Part shown: positions 23,486 through 31,589 of the stretch, piece by piece | Position numbering within the stretch: position 1 is the first letter of the stretch | How the letters are laid out: every line of letters starts with the position of its first letter | Assembly: GCF_001294645.1 (NCBI RefSeq) | Contig: NZ_CP011868.1 | Span: 5,518,001-5,582,000 of the forward strand | Length of the DNA: 64,000 nt | DNA from: Pseudonocardia sp. HH130629-09 | GTDB lineage: Bacteria; Actinomycetota; Actinomycetes; Mycobacteriales; Pseudonocardiaceae | Direction of reading: 5' to 3' | The notes under the pieces: generated by a model | The model's input: the letters and a program-made list of their open reading frames with translations, nothing else | Database searches by the model: none | Told to the model about the DNA's origin: nothing | Made by a program: the position numbers and the translations under genes

Positions 23486-25648
23486 TCAGCCCGACAGGCC
23501 CTCCGCGAGGCGGCGGGTCAGCGGGTCCGGGACGGTCCAGGCGGCGACGGTGCGGCCGCCGTCGTCGACCCGGCGCACCCACTGCACCCCGCGCAGCGCG
23601 TTGACCAGCAGGAACCCGTCGGCCTCGGCGAGCGCGGCCAGGGGCAGCGGGGCGATGCGCACGGCGTCGGGGCCCACTAGGTCGAGCAACGCGCTTCGGC
23701 CGGTGCCCGGGAGGATGCGACCGTCGAGCGGGGGGACCCACAGCCGGCCGCGGTGCACGGCGGCGACGGCGGACCGCGTCGTCTCCAGCACCAGCCCCGT
23801 CGGGTCGCACAGCAGCGGCGTGTCGTCCCCGCCCGCCGTCGTGGCCTCGTGGGCGTCGAGCCACCGCCGGTCGGCGAACTTGTGGGACTCGCCGTCGGCG
23901 CTGCGCCGGACGACGGCGACCACACCGCCCTGCGCGTCGAGCGGGACCGGTCCGGGCCAGGGGACCGCGCGCACCGTGAGCCGTGACGGGTCGTCCGGCG
24001 CCGCCTCGACCCGGACCCGGTGGTGCCCGGTAGCCCCCGCGACGGCCGCGGCGACCTCGGCCTCGATCCGCGCGTCGAGGGGGCGGCCGGTGACCGCGAG
24101 GTAGGAGCGACGCAGCCGGGCGGCGTGCTCGCCGACCCGGTGGGCCCGGCCGTCGACGCAGGCCAGGGTCTCGAACAGGCCCGCGGCCCGGTCGGCGGGC
24201 CGTCCGACGTGCGGCCGGACCGGCCGTGGCGGGCCGTCGAGCGCGGCCAGGACCGGGGCCGCCTTGGTCAGGACCTCGCCGAACTCCTCCGCCGGGTCGG
24301 AGTCGACGGTGATGCCCCCGCCGACCCCGAGCCGGCCGGTGCGGCTTCCGTCGGGCCCGGAGGGGCCGAGGTCGAGGGTGCGGATCGCGACGTTCAGCTC
24401 CAGCCCGGCCAGCGGGCTCACCCCGCCGACGGCACCGGTGAACAGCCCGCGGTTGCCGTCCTCGCATTCGGCGATCACCTCGCAGGCCCGGATCTTCGGC
24501 GCCCCGGTGACCGAACCCGGCGGGAACGTGGCGGTGAGCAGGTCGGCGTCGGTGACGTCCTCGCGCAGGGTCGCGTGCACCCGCGACACCAGGTGCCACA
24601 CCCCCGGGTGCGGTTCGACGGCGAGCAGCCGCCCTGGCCGCACCCCGCCGGGCCGCGCCACCCGGGCGAGGTCGTTGCGCATCAGGTCGACGATCATGAC
24701 GTTCTCCGCCGCGTCCTTCACCGAGGCGCCGAGCCGGGCGCGTTCGGTGTCGTCGGCGTCGCCGCCGGTGCGCGGCCGGGTGCCCTTGATCGGTGCGGTG
24801 GTGACCCGGTCGCCGGCACGGCGCAGGAACAGCTCCGGGCTCGCGCCCACCGCCGCCCGCTCCGGCGTCACGACGAGCGCGGCGCGGGCGGGCGCGACCG
24901 GCTCGACGAGCCGGGCCCACGCCTCGTGCGGGTCGCCGTCGAGCCGGACCTCCAGCCGGGTCGCGATGTTGGCCTGGAAGATCTCGCCGCGCCGGATCTC
25001 GGTGACGCACCGCTCGACCGCGGCCAGGTGCGCGTCCCGGTCGGGCCACCGGGTGACCGCGATCCGGGCCGTCCGGTCCGGCGCCGGTCGGGCGAGGTCG
25101 GCGCACAGCCGCGCGTACCGGCGCTCGGCCGAGCAGGTGTCGGGGTGCACCGCGCGCGGGTGGTCGGGCAGGCCCGGCAGCGGGGCGCCGCAGGCGACCA
25201 GCGCCTCGAACCACCAGTGCTCGCCGTCGTGGCGCAGGACGTCGCGGTACCAGGACAGTGCCGCCGTCGGTCGCACGCCGGGCGGGGCGTGGTCCAGCAG
25301 CCCGAACCAGCCGCCCCCCACAGCCGTGTCGATCCCCGTGTCGATCCCTGCGTCGGTCCCGGTGCCGGTTCCGGTGTCCGCCCCCGCGTCCCGGGGCGCG
25401 CCCGGGGTCGCCTGCGGACTCGCGGACCGCGGCGGCGCGTCGAGCACGGCGAACGGGTCGGCCCCGGCCGGCGCGGTGAGCACCGGGTCGGTGGCGACGA
25501 GCGCCCCCCAGGACCAGCTCCCGCCGAAGGCGACCAGCCGCGGCCGGTGGGCGAGCCGGCGCACCGCCGCCGCCACCCCGGACGGCGCGACGTCAGCCGG
25601 GATCGGGACACGGTGCAGCCCGGTCCGGGCCGGCGCGGTCGAGGTCAC
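23486..25648 (-). CDS. pabB: Aminodeoxychorismate synthase / aminodeoxychorismate lyase fusion (PabB-PabC)
   Basis: The 720-residue protein has a chorismate-binding domain, about residues 190-470: EIRRGEIFQANIATRLEVRL, ASPELFLRRAGDRVTTAPIK with GTRPR, ENVMIVDLMRNDLARVA, FPPGSVTGAPKIRACEVIAE and GLELNVAIRTLDLG. The C-terminal part (about 490-720) is aminotransferase class IV: GLFETLACVDGRAHRVGEHA, KFADRRWLDAHE with the PLP Lys, and GRILPGTGRSALLD. Together they make p-aminobenzoate for folate from chorismate and an ammonia donor (PabA is elsewhere). The PIKGT variant replaces the tryptophan-site motif of anthranilate synthase and favours PabB. Residues 90-110 form a repeat-rich Gly/Thr/Asp linker, probably unstructured. 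Confidence 0.9.
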   Translation of the reverse strand: MTSTAPARTGLHRVPIPADVAPSGVAAAVRRLAHRPRLVAFGGSWSWGALVATDPVLTAPAGADPFAVLDAPPRSASPQATPGAPRDAGADTGTGTGTDAGIDTGIDTAVGGGWFGLLDHAPPGVRPTAALSWYRDVLRHDGEHWWFEALVACGAPLPGLPDHPRAVHPDTCSAERRYARLCADLARPAPDRTARIAVTRWPDRDAHLAAVERCVTEIRRGEIFQANIATRLEVRLDGDPHEAWARLVEPVAPARAALVVTPERAAVGASPELFLRRAGDRVTTAPIKGTRPRTGGDADDTERARLGASVKDAAENVMIVDLMRNDLARVARPGGVRPGRLLAVEPHPGVWHLVSRVHATLREDVTDADLLTATFPPGSVTGAPKIRACEVIAECEDGNRGLFTGAVGGVSPLAGLELNVAIRTLDLGPSGPDGSRTGRLGVGGGITVDSDPAEEFGEVLTKAAPVLAALDGPPRPVRPHVGRPADRAAGLFETLACVDGRAHRVGEHAARLRRSYLAVTGRPLDARIEAEVAAAVAGATGHHRVRVEAAPDDPSRLTVRAVPWPGPVPLDAQGGVVAVVRRSADGESHKFADRRWLDAHEATTAGGDDTPLLCDPTGLVLETTRSAVAAVHRGRLWVPPLDGRILPGTGRSALLDLVGPDAVRIAPLPLAALAEADGFLLVNALRGVQWVRRVDDGGRTVAAWTVPDPLTRRLAEGLSG

Positions 25649-25706
25649 CGGGAGAGCATGCTGATCCGCCCCCGCGCGGGGAAGGCGCCGTGACCCGGCG
25701 CACGCC

Positions 25707-26363
25707 TCACCCCCAGCTCTCCGGGCGCCGTGCCACGGCGTGGATCCGGTCCACCTCCCACGGGTCGAGGACCGGTGTCAGCCCGCGCAGGGCGCGCACC
25801 AGCGCGCCCTCGGTGGCGACCACGACGTCGTCGGGCCAGCGGCGCACCCGGATCGGCGCCCCGACCAGCGCGATCACCGGGCGGACCGGCGTCGAGGCGG
25901 CGGCAGGCCCGAGACGGGGGAGCAGCAGCTCACGGACCCGCTGCGCCTCGACCCGGGCCCGCGGGACGGCGTCCGTGGCCGTCCCGGCGACGACCAGCCG
26001 CTCGCCGTCGAGCAGCAGGGAGCGGCCGCGGTGGTGGCGGGTGTCGATGACGCAGATGCCGGGCGGCCCGATCAGGACGTGGTCGAGATCGGCGGCGCCG
26101 CCGTCGAGCGGGACCGAGTGCAGGACCCGCCACGCCGCGGGCCTGCCGAGCAGCCGGTCCCGTCGGGTCCGCCCGGTCAGCGCGGTCAGCAGGTGCGCGG
26201 TGCGCTGCTCCCCGTCGGCCCCGAGGCGCCAGTTGCGGTCGGGGAACCCCGCGCTCCGCTGCTGCGCCGCGACGTGTCCGGCCCGCCGGCCGGGGTAGTG
26301 GCGCGCCAGGTCGAGCGCACGGGAACGATCGGTGGTGGGTGTCGTCGAGGAGGTCGTCGTCAT
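25707..26363 (-). CDS. NERD-domain protein
   Basis: The protein of 218 residues has LGADGEQRTAHLLTALTGRT and DLDHVLIGPPGICVIDTRHH, the core of the nuclease-related NERD domain. The Lys usual after VIDTK is replaced by Arg-His-His, so catalytic ability is doubtful. The N-terminus is Ser/Thr-rich. No transmembrane helix is seen. It ends 58 bp from the PabB-PabC fusion and may share its transcript. Confidence 0.78.
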   Translation of the reverse strand: MTTTSSTTPTTDRSRALDLARHYPGRRAGHVAAQQRSAGFPDRNWRLGADGEQRTAHLLTALTGRTRRDRLLGRPAAWRVLHSVPLDGGAADLDHVLIGPPGICVIDTRHHRGRSLLLDGERLVVAGTATDAVPRARVEAQRVRELLLPRLGPAAASTPVRPVIALVGAPIRVRRWPDDVVVATEGALVRALRGLTPVLDPWEVDRIHAVARRPESWG

Positions 26364-26436
26364 GGCCGGGAGTGTGCACCCGAGCACCGACAGGAATCGG
26401 GGCCCGCCGGTATCGTCGCGGTGGGGTGGTGCAGCC

Positions 26437-26937
26437 ATGAACGGTGTGGACCCGAGGTTCGAGTCGCCGGTCGACCAGGCGATCCGGGAGGCCGTCGAGC
26501 GGGGCGACTTCGACGACCTGCCCGGCAAGGGCAAGCCGTTGCCCGGCGCGGGACGGATCGGCCCGGTCGACGAGAACTGGTGGATCCGCGGCTACCTGGA
26601 GCGGGAGGGTGTCCCGGGTGACGCGCTGCTCCCGCCGTCGCTCCAGCTGCGCAAGGAGCTGGACCGGATCGACGAGACCGTCACCCGCTTCGTCGACGAG
26701 CGCCGCGTGCGCGAGCACGTCGAGGAGGTCAACTCCCGGGTCGTCGACCACATGCGCCACCCGACGGGCCCGCGCGTCCCGATCCGCAGGCTCGACGCCG
26801 ACGAGGTCGTCGCGCGGTGGCACGCGGCCCGGGAACGCCGCCGCGCCGCCGCCCGGCCCGCCACGGTGGGGCCCGGCACCGGGTCGGAGCCCGGAAGACG
26901 GTCCCGCGGCTGGTGGGCCCGCCTGTTCGGCCGCTGA
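26437..26937 (+). CDS. DUF1992 / DnaJ-homologue-C28-like protein
   Basis: The 166-residue protein has the family signature SPVDQAIREAVERGDFDDLP then GKGKPLPGAGRIGPVDENWW and LQLRKELDRIDETVTRFVDE. The tail is basic and Arg/Trp-rich (GRRSRGWWARLFGR). Proteins of this family are conserved but have no settled function. It lies divergent from the NERD gene with 73 bp between starts. Confidence 0.85.
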   Translation: MNGVDPRFESPVDQAIREAVERGDFDDLPGKGKPLPGAGRIGPVDENWWIRGYLEREGVPGDALLPPSLQLRKELDRIDETVTRFVDERRVREHVEEVNSRVVDHMRHPTGPRVPIRRLDADEVVARWHAARERRRAAARPATVGPGTGSEPGRRSRGWWARLFGR

Positions 26938-26969
26938 GACCGGCGATCACGGCGCCCGTCGGCCACCGG

Positions 26970-26994
26970 GACCGGGCCGCCGCCGGGCCCGGTC
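26970..26994. terminator. Hairpin terminator between convergent genes
   Basis: GACCGGGCC at 26970-26978 pairs with GGCCCGGTC at 26986-26994 around a 7-base loop, between the DUF1992 gene and the SRPBCC gene, which face each other. Confidence 0.7.
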
Positions 26995-27033
26995 GGCGGT
27001 CCGGACCGACGGTGAGCAGGTCCGGGCGTGGCC

Positions 27034-27519
27034 TCACCGGGCAGGCGCCGCCGGTGTCCGTGGTGCGAAGTGACCGGGGGAGGCCAGCGGACGGCCGGTC
27101 TCCAGCAGCGTCTTGAGCGCGGACAGGATCGCGGGCCAGCCCTCGCCGACGTCGCGGGCGTCCCGTGCGCCCTGCTCGTCGTCGGTGAAACCGGTGTGGA
27201 CGACCTGCAGCTTCACCGCCTCGTCGCCGAACGGGGAGAGCGCGAACTCGACGACGGTCGGCGGCCGCCCCGCGTCCCGTTCGGCGCGGCCGGTGAAGGT
27301 GTAGGACAGCCGGTGCGGCGGCTCGACGGCGAGGATCTCGCCGATGAAGTCGTCGTGGTCGGGGTGGACCGCCTCCAGCGGGCTCCCGACGCGCCAGTCC
27401 GAGGTCAGCTCCGCGCCGCCCCAGTACTGCATGGTGAACTCCGGTGTGGTCAGCGCCCGGAACACCTGCTCGGCGGTGCTGCGGATGTAGGTCGTGTAGA
27501 CGTAGCGACGCTCACTCAT
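27034..27519 (-). CDS. SRPBCC (AHSA1-like) family protein
   Basis: The 161-residue protein MSERRYVYTTYIRSTAEQVF has the START/AHSA1 pattern: ALTTPEFTMQYWGGAELTSD, GEILAVEPPHRLSYTFTGRA and GWPAILSALKTLLETGRPLA. These proteins bind hydrophobic ligands or act as Hsp90-activator-like folds. It overlaps the ArsR regulator gene by eight bases (ATGAGTGA), a very common ArsR-SRPBCC pairing in which the regulator controls the operon. Confidence 0.88.
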   Translation of the reverse strand: MSERRYVYTTYIRSTAEQVFRALTTPEFTMQYWGGAELTSDWRVGSPLEAVHPDHDDFIGEILAVEPPHRLSYTFTGRAERDAGRPPTVVEFALSPFGDEAVKLQVVHTGFTDDEQGARDARDVGEGWPAILSALKTLLETGRPLASPGHFAPRTPAAPAR

Positions 27520-27835
27520 CGTTCTCCTCCAGCGCCGCGCGCAGGGCGGTGACCGCCTGCACCCGGCTGCGCTCGAACTTCCCGATCCACCGATCGTGGA
27601 TCTCCTGGATGGGGACCGGGTCGAGGTGGTGGATCTTCTCCCGGCCGCGCCGCAGGGTCGTCACCAGTCCGGCGGCCTCCAGCTGCGCGAGGTGCTTGGA
27701 CACGGCCTGCCGGCTCATGTCCAACCCCTCGCACAGCGCGCCGAGCGTCGACTCACCCTGCTCGTGCAACCGGTCGAGGATGCGCCGTCGCGTCGGGTCC
27801 GCGAGTGCGCGGAAGACGGCGTCCAGGTCGGCCAC
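27512..27835 (-). CDS. ArsR-family transcriptional regulator
   Basis: The 107-residue protein from GTG 27835 reads VADLDAVFRALADPTRRRIL, then TLGALCEGLDMSRQAVSKHL and LVTTLRRGREKIHHLDPVPI. This is a winged-helix ArsR protein without metal-binding cysteines in the recognition helix (only one Cys, in ALCEGL), as in the SRPBCC-linked subgroup. The promoter directly upstream leaves no leader, so the mRNA probably starts at the GTG. The regulator most likely represses its own two-gene operon. Confidence 0.88.
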   Translation of the reverse strand: MADLDAVFRALADPTRRRILDRLHEQGESTLGALCEGLDMSRQAVSKHLAQLEAAGLVTTLRRGREKIHHLDPVPIQEIHDRWIGKFERSRVQAVTALRAALEENDE

Positions 27836-27841
27836 GCGACC

Positions 27842-27870
27842 AATTATGCAACTATTCGGTTGCCTGTCAA
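27842..27870 (-). promoter_or_regulatory. Promoter with embedded operator for the ArsR/SRPBCC operon
   Basis: On the minus strand, TTGACA (27865-27870) and CATAAT (27843-27848) are spaced by 16 bases. The spacer holds the inverted repeat GCAAC-N6-GTTGC (27848-27863). The -10 box lies only about 8 bases from the GTG start at 27835, so transcription should begin at or next to the start codon. ArsR binding there would block RNA polymerase directly. Confidence 0.75.
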
Positions 27871-27941
27871 CCGTCGCCGGTCCAGGCGACCGCAAGCAGT
27901 ACGTGCACCGTCCGCCCGCCCGGCCTGCTCGGCGACGGCGG

Positions 27942-28475
27942 TCACCGCAGTTCCTCGGGCAGCTCCTCGTCCGGTGAGACCTCCCGCTCGGCCCGCCGGG
28001 AGTGCACGAACAGGATCAGTCCCAGCCAGAACGCCGGCCCGATCGGCGCGAACAGCGGCGCCGGCCCGAGCCCCGCGCCCAGGACCAGCAGGAGCAGCAC
28101 GACGACGGTCACCCCGGCGTGGATGCGCAGGTTGCGCCGTGCGCGGGGGGTGAGCGGACCACGCCGGGGGTGCCGCGGCCGCGGCGGGCGGGGCAGCCCG
28201 GCGAGCAGCGGGACGAGCTCGTCGCGGGTGCGGGCTGCGTAGGCGGCGGCCTGCCGCTCGTCGGACTCGGCGAGGGTCAGCCGCCCCTCGGCGGCGGCGG
28301 TCCGCAGCCGGGCGGTGACGTGCTCGCGCTCGGAGTCGGAGGCGAGCACGGCGTCCGACCGGAGCGGAGTCGCCGGGCCCTGCGTGGCCGGTGTTGTCGC
28401 GGCCAGTAGGGGCGTGGCCGGTGCCGGGGTGGTGTCCGGTCCGGGTGCGGGACGGGTGTCCGGAGTCGCTGTCAT
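27942..28475 (-). CDS. DUF1707 membrane protein
   Basis: The 177-residue protein MTATPDTRPAPGPDTTPAPA has a Pro/Thr-rich N-tail, the DUF1707 motif (LASDSEREHVTARLRTAAAE, GRLTLAESDERQAAAYAART, about residues 43-90), and two transmembrane helices near residues 115-155 followed by a charged tail. A longer N-terminus up to 28589 is open but lacks family features. It is a single gene, divergent from the histidine kinase. Confidence 0.8.
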   Translation of the reverse strand: MTATPDTRPAPGPDTTPAPATPLLAATTPATQGPATPLRSDAVLASDSEREHVTARLRTAAAEGRLTLAESDERQAAAYAARTRDELVPLLAGLPRPPRPRHPRRGPLTPRARRNLRIHAGVTVVVLLLLVLGAGLGPAPLFAPIGPAFWLGLILFVHSRRAEREVSPDEELPEELR

Positions 28476-28643
28476 GACGGCCAGCGTCGCGGTGCCGGGG
28501 GGTCGCGCGCGTCCGCCCGCGGTCGCCGATCCCGCTGCCGCCACCGGGGGAGGAACGCCCGTCCGCGTACTCCCTCGGGTGTACGGCACCGGTCATCGTC
28601 CGGACGACGCCCGCTGTCGGTGCACCGGTCTACGGTGTCCCGC

Positions 28644-29902
28644 GTGCCCGCCGACCGACGTCCGATGTGGGGTCCGATCGCGCGGGTCCTCGTCCCTGCC
28701 CTGGTCGTCGGCCTGTTCACTGCGGGCGGGACGGCGTTCACCGTCGCCCGCAGCGCGCGGTACCCGGACCCGGGCACGACGGCGCTCCCGCTCGACGTGC
28801 TCGCCGTCGTGCTTCTCGCGGCGGGGCCGGTCGCGCTGCTGTTCCGGCACCTGAACCGGGTCGTGGCGCTCGCGGTGTGCGCGGCCGCGGTCGTCGTCTA
28901 CCTGGGTCTGGGGTACCCGCTGATGGGGCCGCTGGGGTTCGCGTTCGCCGTGGCGCTGGTGTCCGCGGTCGCCGCGGGGCACCACCATCGGGCCCTCGCG
29001 GTGGTGGTCGTCGCGGCGGCGGTGCTGGCCGGGTGGCTGCTCGTGACCGGGCGGCCGATCCCGTGGCCGGCGACCGCCCCGGTGCTGGCCTGGCTGGCGG
29101 CGCTCGTCGCGGCCGGTGCCCTGTGGCGGGTGCGGCGCGAGCACACGGCGCAGGCCCGGCGGGCCGCCGAGGCCGAGCGTCGGCGCAGCGCCGACGCCGA
29201 GCGGCTGCGCATCGCCCAGGAGCTGCACGACGTGCTGGGGCACCACGTCTCCCTGATCAACGTGCAGGCCGGGGTCGCGCTCTACCTGATGGACGACGAT
29301 CCGGAGCAGGCCCGCACTGCGCTCACCGAGATCAAGCGGGCCAGCCGCGACCTGCTGCGCGAGATGCGTTCCACCCTCGGGGTGCTGCGTGGGGTCGACG
29401 AGCAGGCCCCGCGTGCGCCCACCCCCGGTCTGGACCGGCTCGACGCGCTGCTCGACGAGGTGCGCGCCGCGGGGCTGCCGGTGCGGCGCGCCACCGAGGG
29501 GACCCCGCGGCCGTTGCCAACGGGGGTCGACCTGGCCGCGTACCGGATCGTGCAGGAGTCGCTGACCAACACGCGTCGGCACGCGGGGCGGGCACCGCGG
29601 TGGTCACGCTGCGGTTCGGCGACGACGCGCTGGACCTGACCGTCGACGACGACGGTGCCGGCCCCGCCCCCGGCGCGGTGGACGGCACGGGGCTGACCGG
29701 CATGCGCGAGCGTGCGCGTTCGGTCGGCGGGACGTTGGCGGCGGGGCCGGGCCCGGAGCAGGGGTTCCGGGTGCACGCCCACCTGCCCGCACCCCCGCCC
29801 GATCCGGCCGCCAGCGGCCCCGCCGCCGATTCCGCCCCGGCCGACCTCCTCGCGCGGGGCCGCGTCCCCGACCACCCCACGACCCCGGGAGCCGACAGGT
29901 GA
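28644..29902 (+). pseudogene. NarL-type sensor histidine kinase with a one-base frameshift in the ATPase domain
   Basis: From GTG 28644 the protein has about five membrane helices (residues 10-155), then HisKA_3 with RIAQELHDVLGHHVSLINVQ (phospho-His) and the N-box YRIVQESLTNTRRHAGR. Just after, near 29590, the frame shifts by one base. The other frame continues GTAVVTLRFGDDALDLTVDD, DGAGPAPGAVDGTGLTGMRE and ends 29902. The total is one base short of a multiple of three. As written the kinase lacks its ATP lid and would be dead. The response-regulator start overlaps its stop (GTGA), so the pair is one operon. It could be a read error. Confidence 0.87.
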
Positions 29903-30567
29903 TCCGTGTCCTGCTCGCCGACGACCAGGCGCTCGTCCGCTCCGGGTTCCGCGCGCTGCTCGGCTCCCAGCCCGATCTGGACGTGGTCGCCGAGGCCGCC
30001 GACGGCGCGCAGGCCGTCGCCGCGGTCCGCGACCACCACCCGGACGTCGTGCTCATGGACATCCGGATGCCCGGCACCGACGGCATCACCGCGACGCGGG
30101 AGATCACCGGCGACCCGGACCTCGCCGGTACCCGGGTCGTCGTCCTGACCACGTTCACCGACGACTCCTACGTCTTCGACGCGATCCGCGGCGGCGCCAG
30201 CGGCTTCCTGGTCAAGGACTCCGAACCGGCCGACCTCATCCACGCCATCCGGGTCGTCCACAGCGGGGAGGCCCTGCTCGCCCCGGCGGTCACCCGCACC
30301 CTGATCGCCGAGTTCGCGGCGCGCTCGCGGGGCGGCCCCGACGGCGCCGTCCGGCTCGACGAGCTCACCGACCGCGAGCGGGAGGTCCTCGCCGAGGTCG
30401 CGGCCGGGCTGTCCAACGACGAGATCGCCGCCCGCCTGCACATGAGTCCGACGACGGCGAAGACCCACGTCAGCCGCACGATGACCAAGCTGGGGGCACG
30501 GGACCGCGCGCAGCTGGTCGTCCTGGCCTATGAGTCGGGCCTGGTCCGCCCCGGCTGGCGCGGCTGA
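29899..30567 (+). CDS. LuxR/NarL-family response regulator
   Basis: The protein of 222 residues has an intact receiver: DD at 8-9, phospho-Asp 54 in VVLMDIRMPGTDG, T84/T85 and K106 in GFLVKDSEPADL. The C-terminal LuxR helix-turn-helix reads LTDREREVLAEVAAGLSNDE then RLHMSPTTAKTHVSRTMTKL. It pairs with the upstream kinase and would activate or repress unknown genes on phosphorylation. The start overlaps the kinase stop by four bases. Confidence 0.92.
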   Translation: MIRVLLADDQALVRSGFRALLGSQPDLDVVAEAADGAQAVAAVRDHHPDVVLMDIRMPGTDGITATREITGDPDLAGTRVVVLTTFTDDSYVFDAIRGGASGFLVKDSEPADLIHAIRVVHSGEALLAPAVTRTLIAEFAARSRGGPDGAVRLDELTDREREVLAEVAAGLSNDEIAARLHMSPTTAKTHVSRTMTKLGARDRAQLVVLAYESGLVRPGWRG

Positions 30568-30580
30568 GAGGATCACGGGT

Positions 30581-31045
30581 GTGACCACCGTCTTCGTGTT
30601 CAACGGCCCGAACCTCAACCTGCTCGGGACCCGCAAGCCGGAGGTGTACGGGACCACCGTGCTCACCGACGTCGAGGCGTTGTGCCGGGAGTCGGCCGCC
30701 GCGCACCACCTCGAGCTGGACTTCCGCCAGACCAACCACGAGGGCGTCCTCGTCGACTGGATCCACGAGGCCGGTACCGCGGTGAAGCGCGGCGACGCGA
30801 TCGGCCTGGTCCTCAACGCCGCCGCCTACACCCACACCTCGGTCGCGCTGCACGACGCGATCGAGGGCGCCGAGCTCCCCACGGTCGAGGTGCACATCTC
30901 CAACGTGCACGGTCGTGAGACCTTCCGGCACCACTCGTTCGTCTCCCCGGTGGCGGCCGGGATCGTCGTCGGGTTCGGCATCGACGGCTACGCGCTCGCG
31001 ATCGACGGACTCGTCCGCAAGGTGCGCCCGCTGCGCGCGGTCTGA
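30581..31045 (+). CDS. aroQ: Type II 3-dehydroquinate dehydratase
   Basis: The 154-residue protein VTTVFVFNGPNLNLLGTRKP contains the family marks: the NGPNLNLLGTR loop with the active Arg, LDFRQTNHEGVLVDWIHEAG, the LNAAAYTHTSVALHDAIE region, EVHISNVHGRETFRHHSFVS and IVVGFGIDGYALAI. It removes water from 3-dehydroquinate in the shikimate pathway, as a dodecamer in the cytosol. GTG 30581 starts the conserved sequence. It follows the response regulator by 13 bp, though the functions appear unrelated. No other aro gene is near. Confidence 0.94.
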   Translation: MTTVFVFNGPNLNLLGTRKPEVYGTTVLTDVEALCRESAAAHHLELDFRQTNHEGVLVDWIHEAGTAVKRGDAIGLVLNAAAYTHTSVALHDAIEGAELPTVEVHISNVHGRETFRHHSFVSPVAAGIVVGFGIDGYALAIDGLVRKVRPLRAV

Positions 31046-31052
31046 CCCGGGC

Positions 31053-31464
31053 TCACTCCCCGGCGACGGCCGACGGGTCCATCCACACGAACTCGAGGTG
31101 GTGGCCGTCCGGGTCGTCGATGCCGCGGCCGTACATGAAGCCGTGGTCCTCGGTCTTGCCGGACAGGGTGCCCGCCGGCGGCCAGACCGGCCTCGATCAG
31201 CCGGTCGACCTCGTCGCGGCTGTCCACGCCGAAGGCGTTGATGACCTCACGGGCGGTCCGCGGGTCGGCGACGCCGGGCCGCTCGGTGAACTCCCGGAAC
31301 CGGTCCTGGGTCATCACCATCACGACGATGGCGTCGCTGACGACGAACGAGGCGGTGCGCTCGTCGGAGAACTGCTCGTTCAGCCCGAAACCGAGCGCGG
31401 AGTAGAAGGCCTTCGCCGCGGCGAGGTCGGCGACCGGCAGGTTGACGAAGATCATGTTCGGCAT
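31053..31464 (-). pseudogene. VOC/glyoxalase-superfamily protein with a one-base frameshift
   Basis: From ATG 31464 the frame reads MPNMIFVNLPVADLAAAKAF, YSALGFGLNEQFSDERTASF and DEVDRLIEAGLAAGG. At about 31182 one extra G in a GGG run throws the frame off. Reading one base less gives GTLSGKTEDHGFMYGRGIDD and PDGHHLEFVWMDPSAVAGE to the stop at 31053. This is the YaeR/PhnB-like VOC subgroup whose members end in HxxEFVWMDP. The total is one base over a multiple of three. Confidence 0.85.
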
Positions 31465-31589
31465 CGCGGGCTCTTGTGTGGACGTGACCCCGGGGGTTCC
31501 GGCGTTCGAAGGGGTGGGCAGGGCGCGGTGACCGGACTCATCGGCCGGCCGCCGGGAACTTCCGCGGGCCGACGGGCAGGATCGGGGCC

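Noticed and set aside
22460..25648. Antisense frames over the esterase and PabB-PabC genes, some over 350 codons
   Set aside because: They are composition shadows; the minus-strand frames carry the catalytic motifs.
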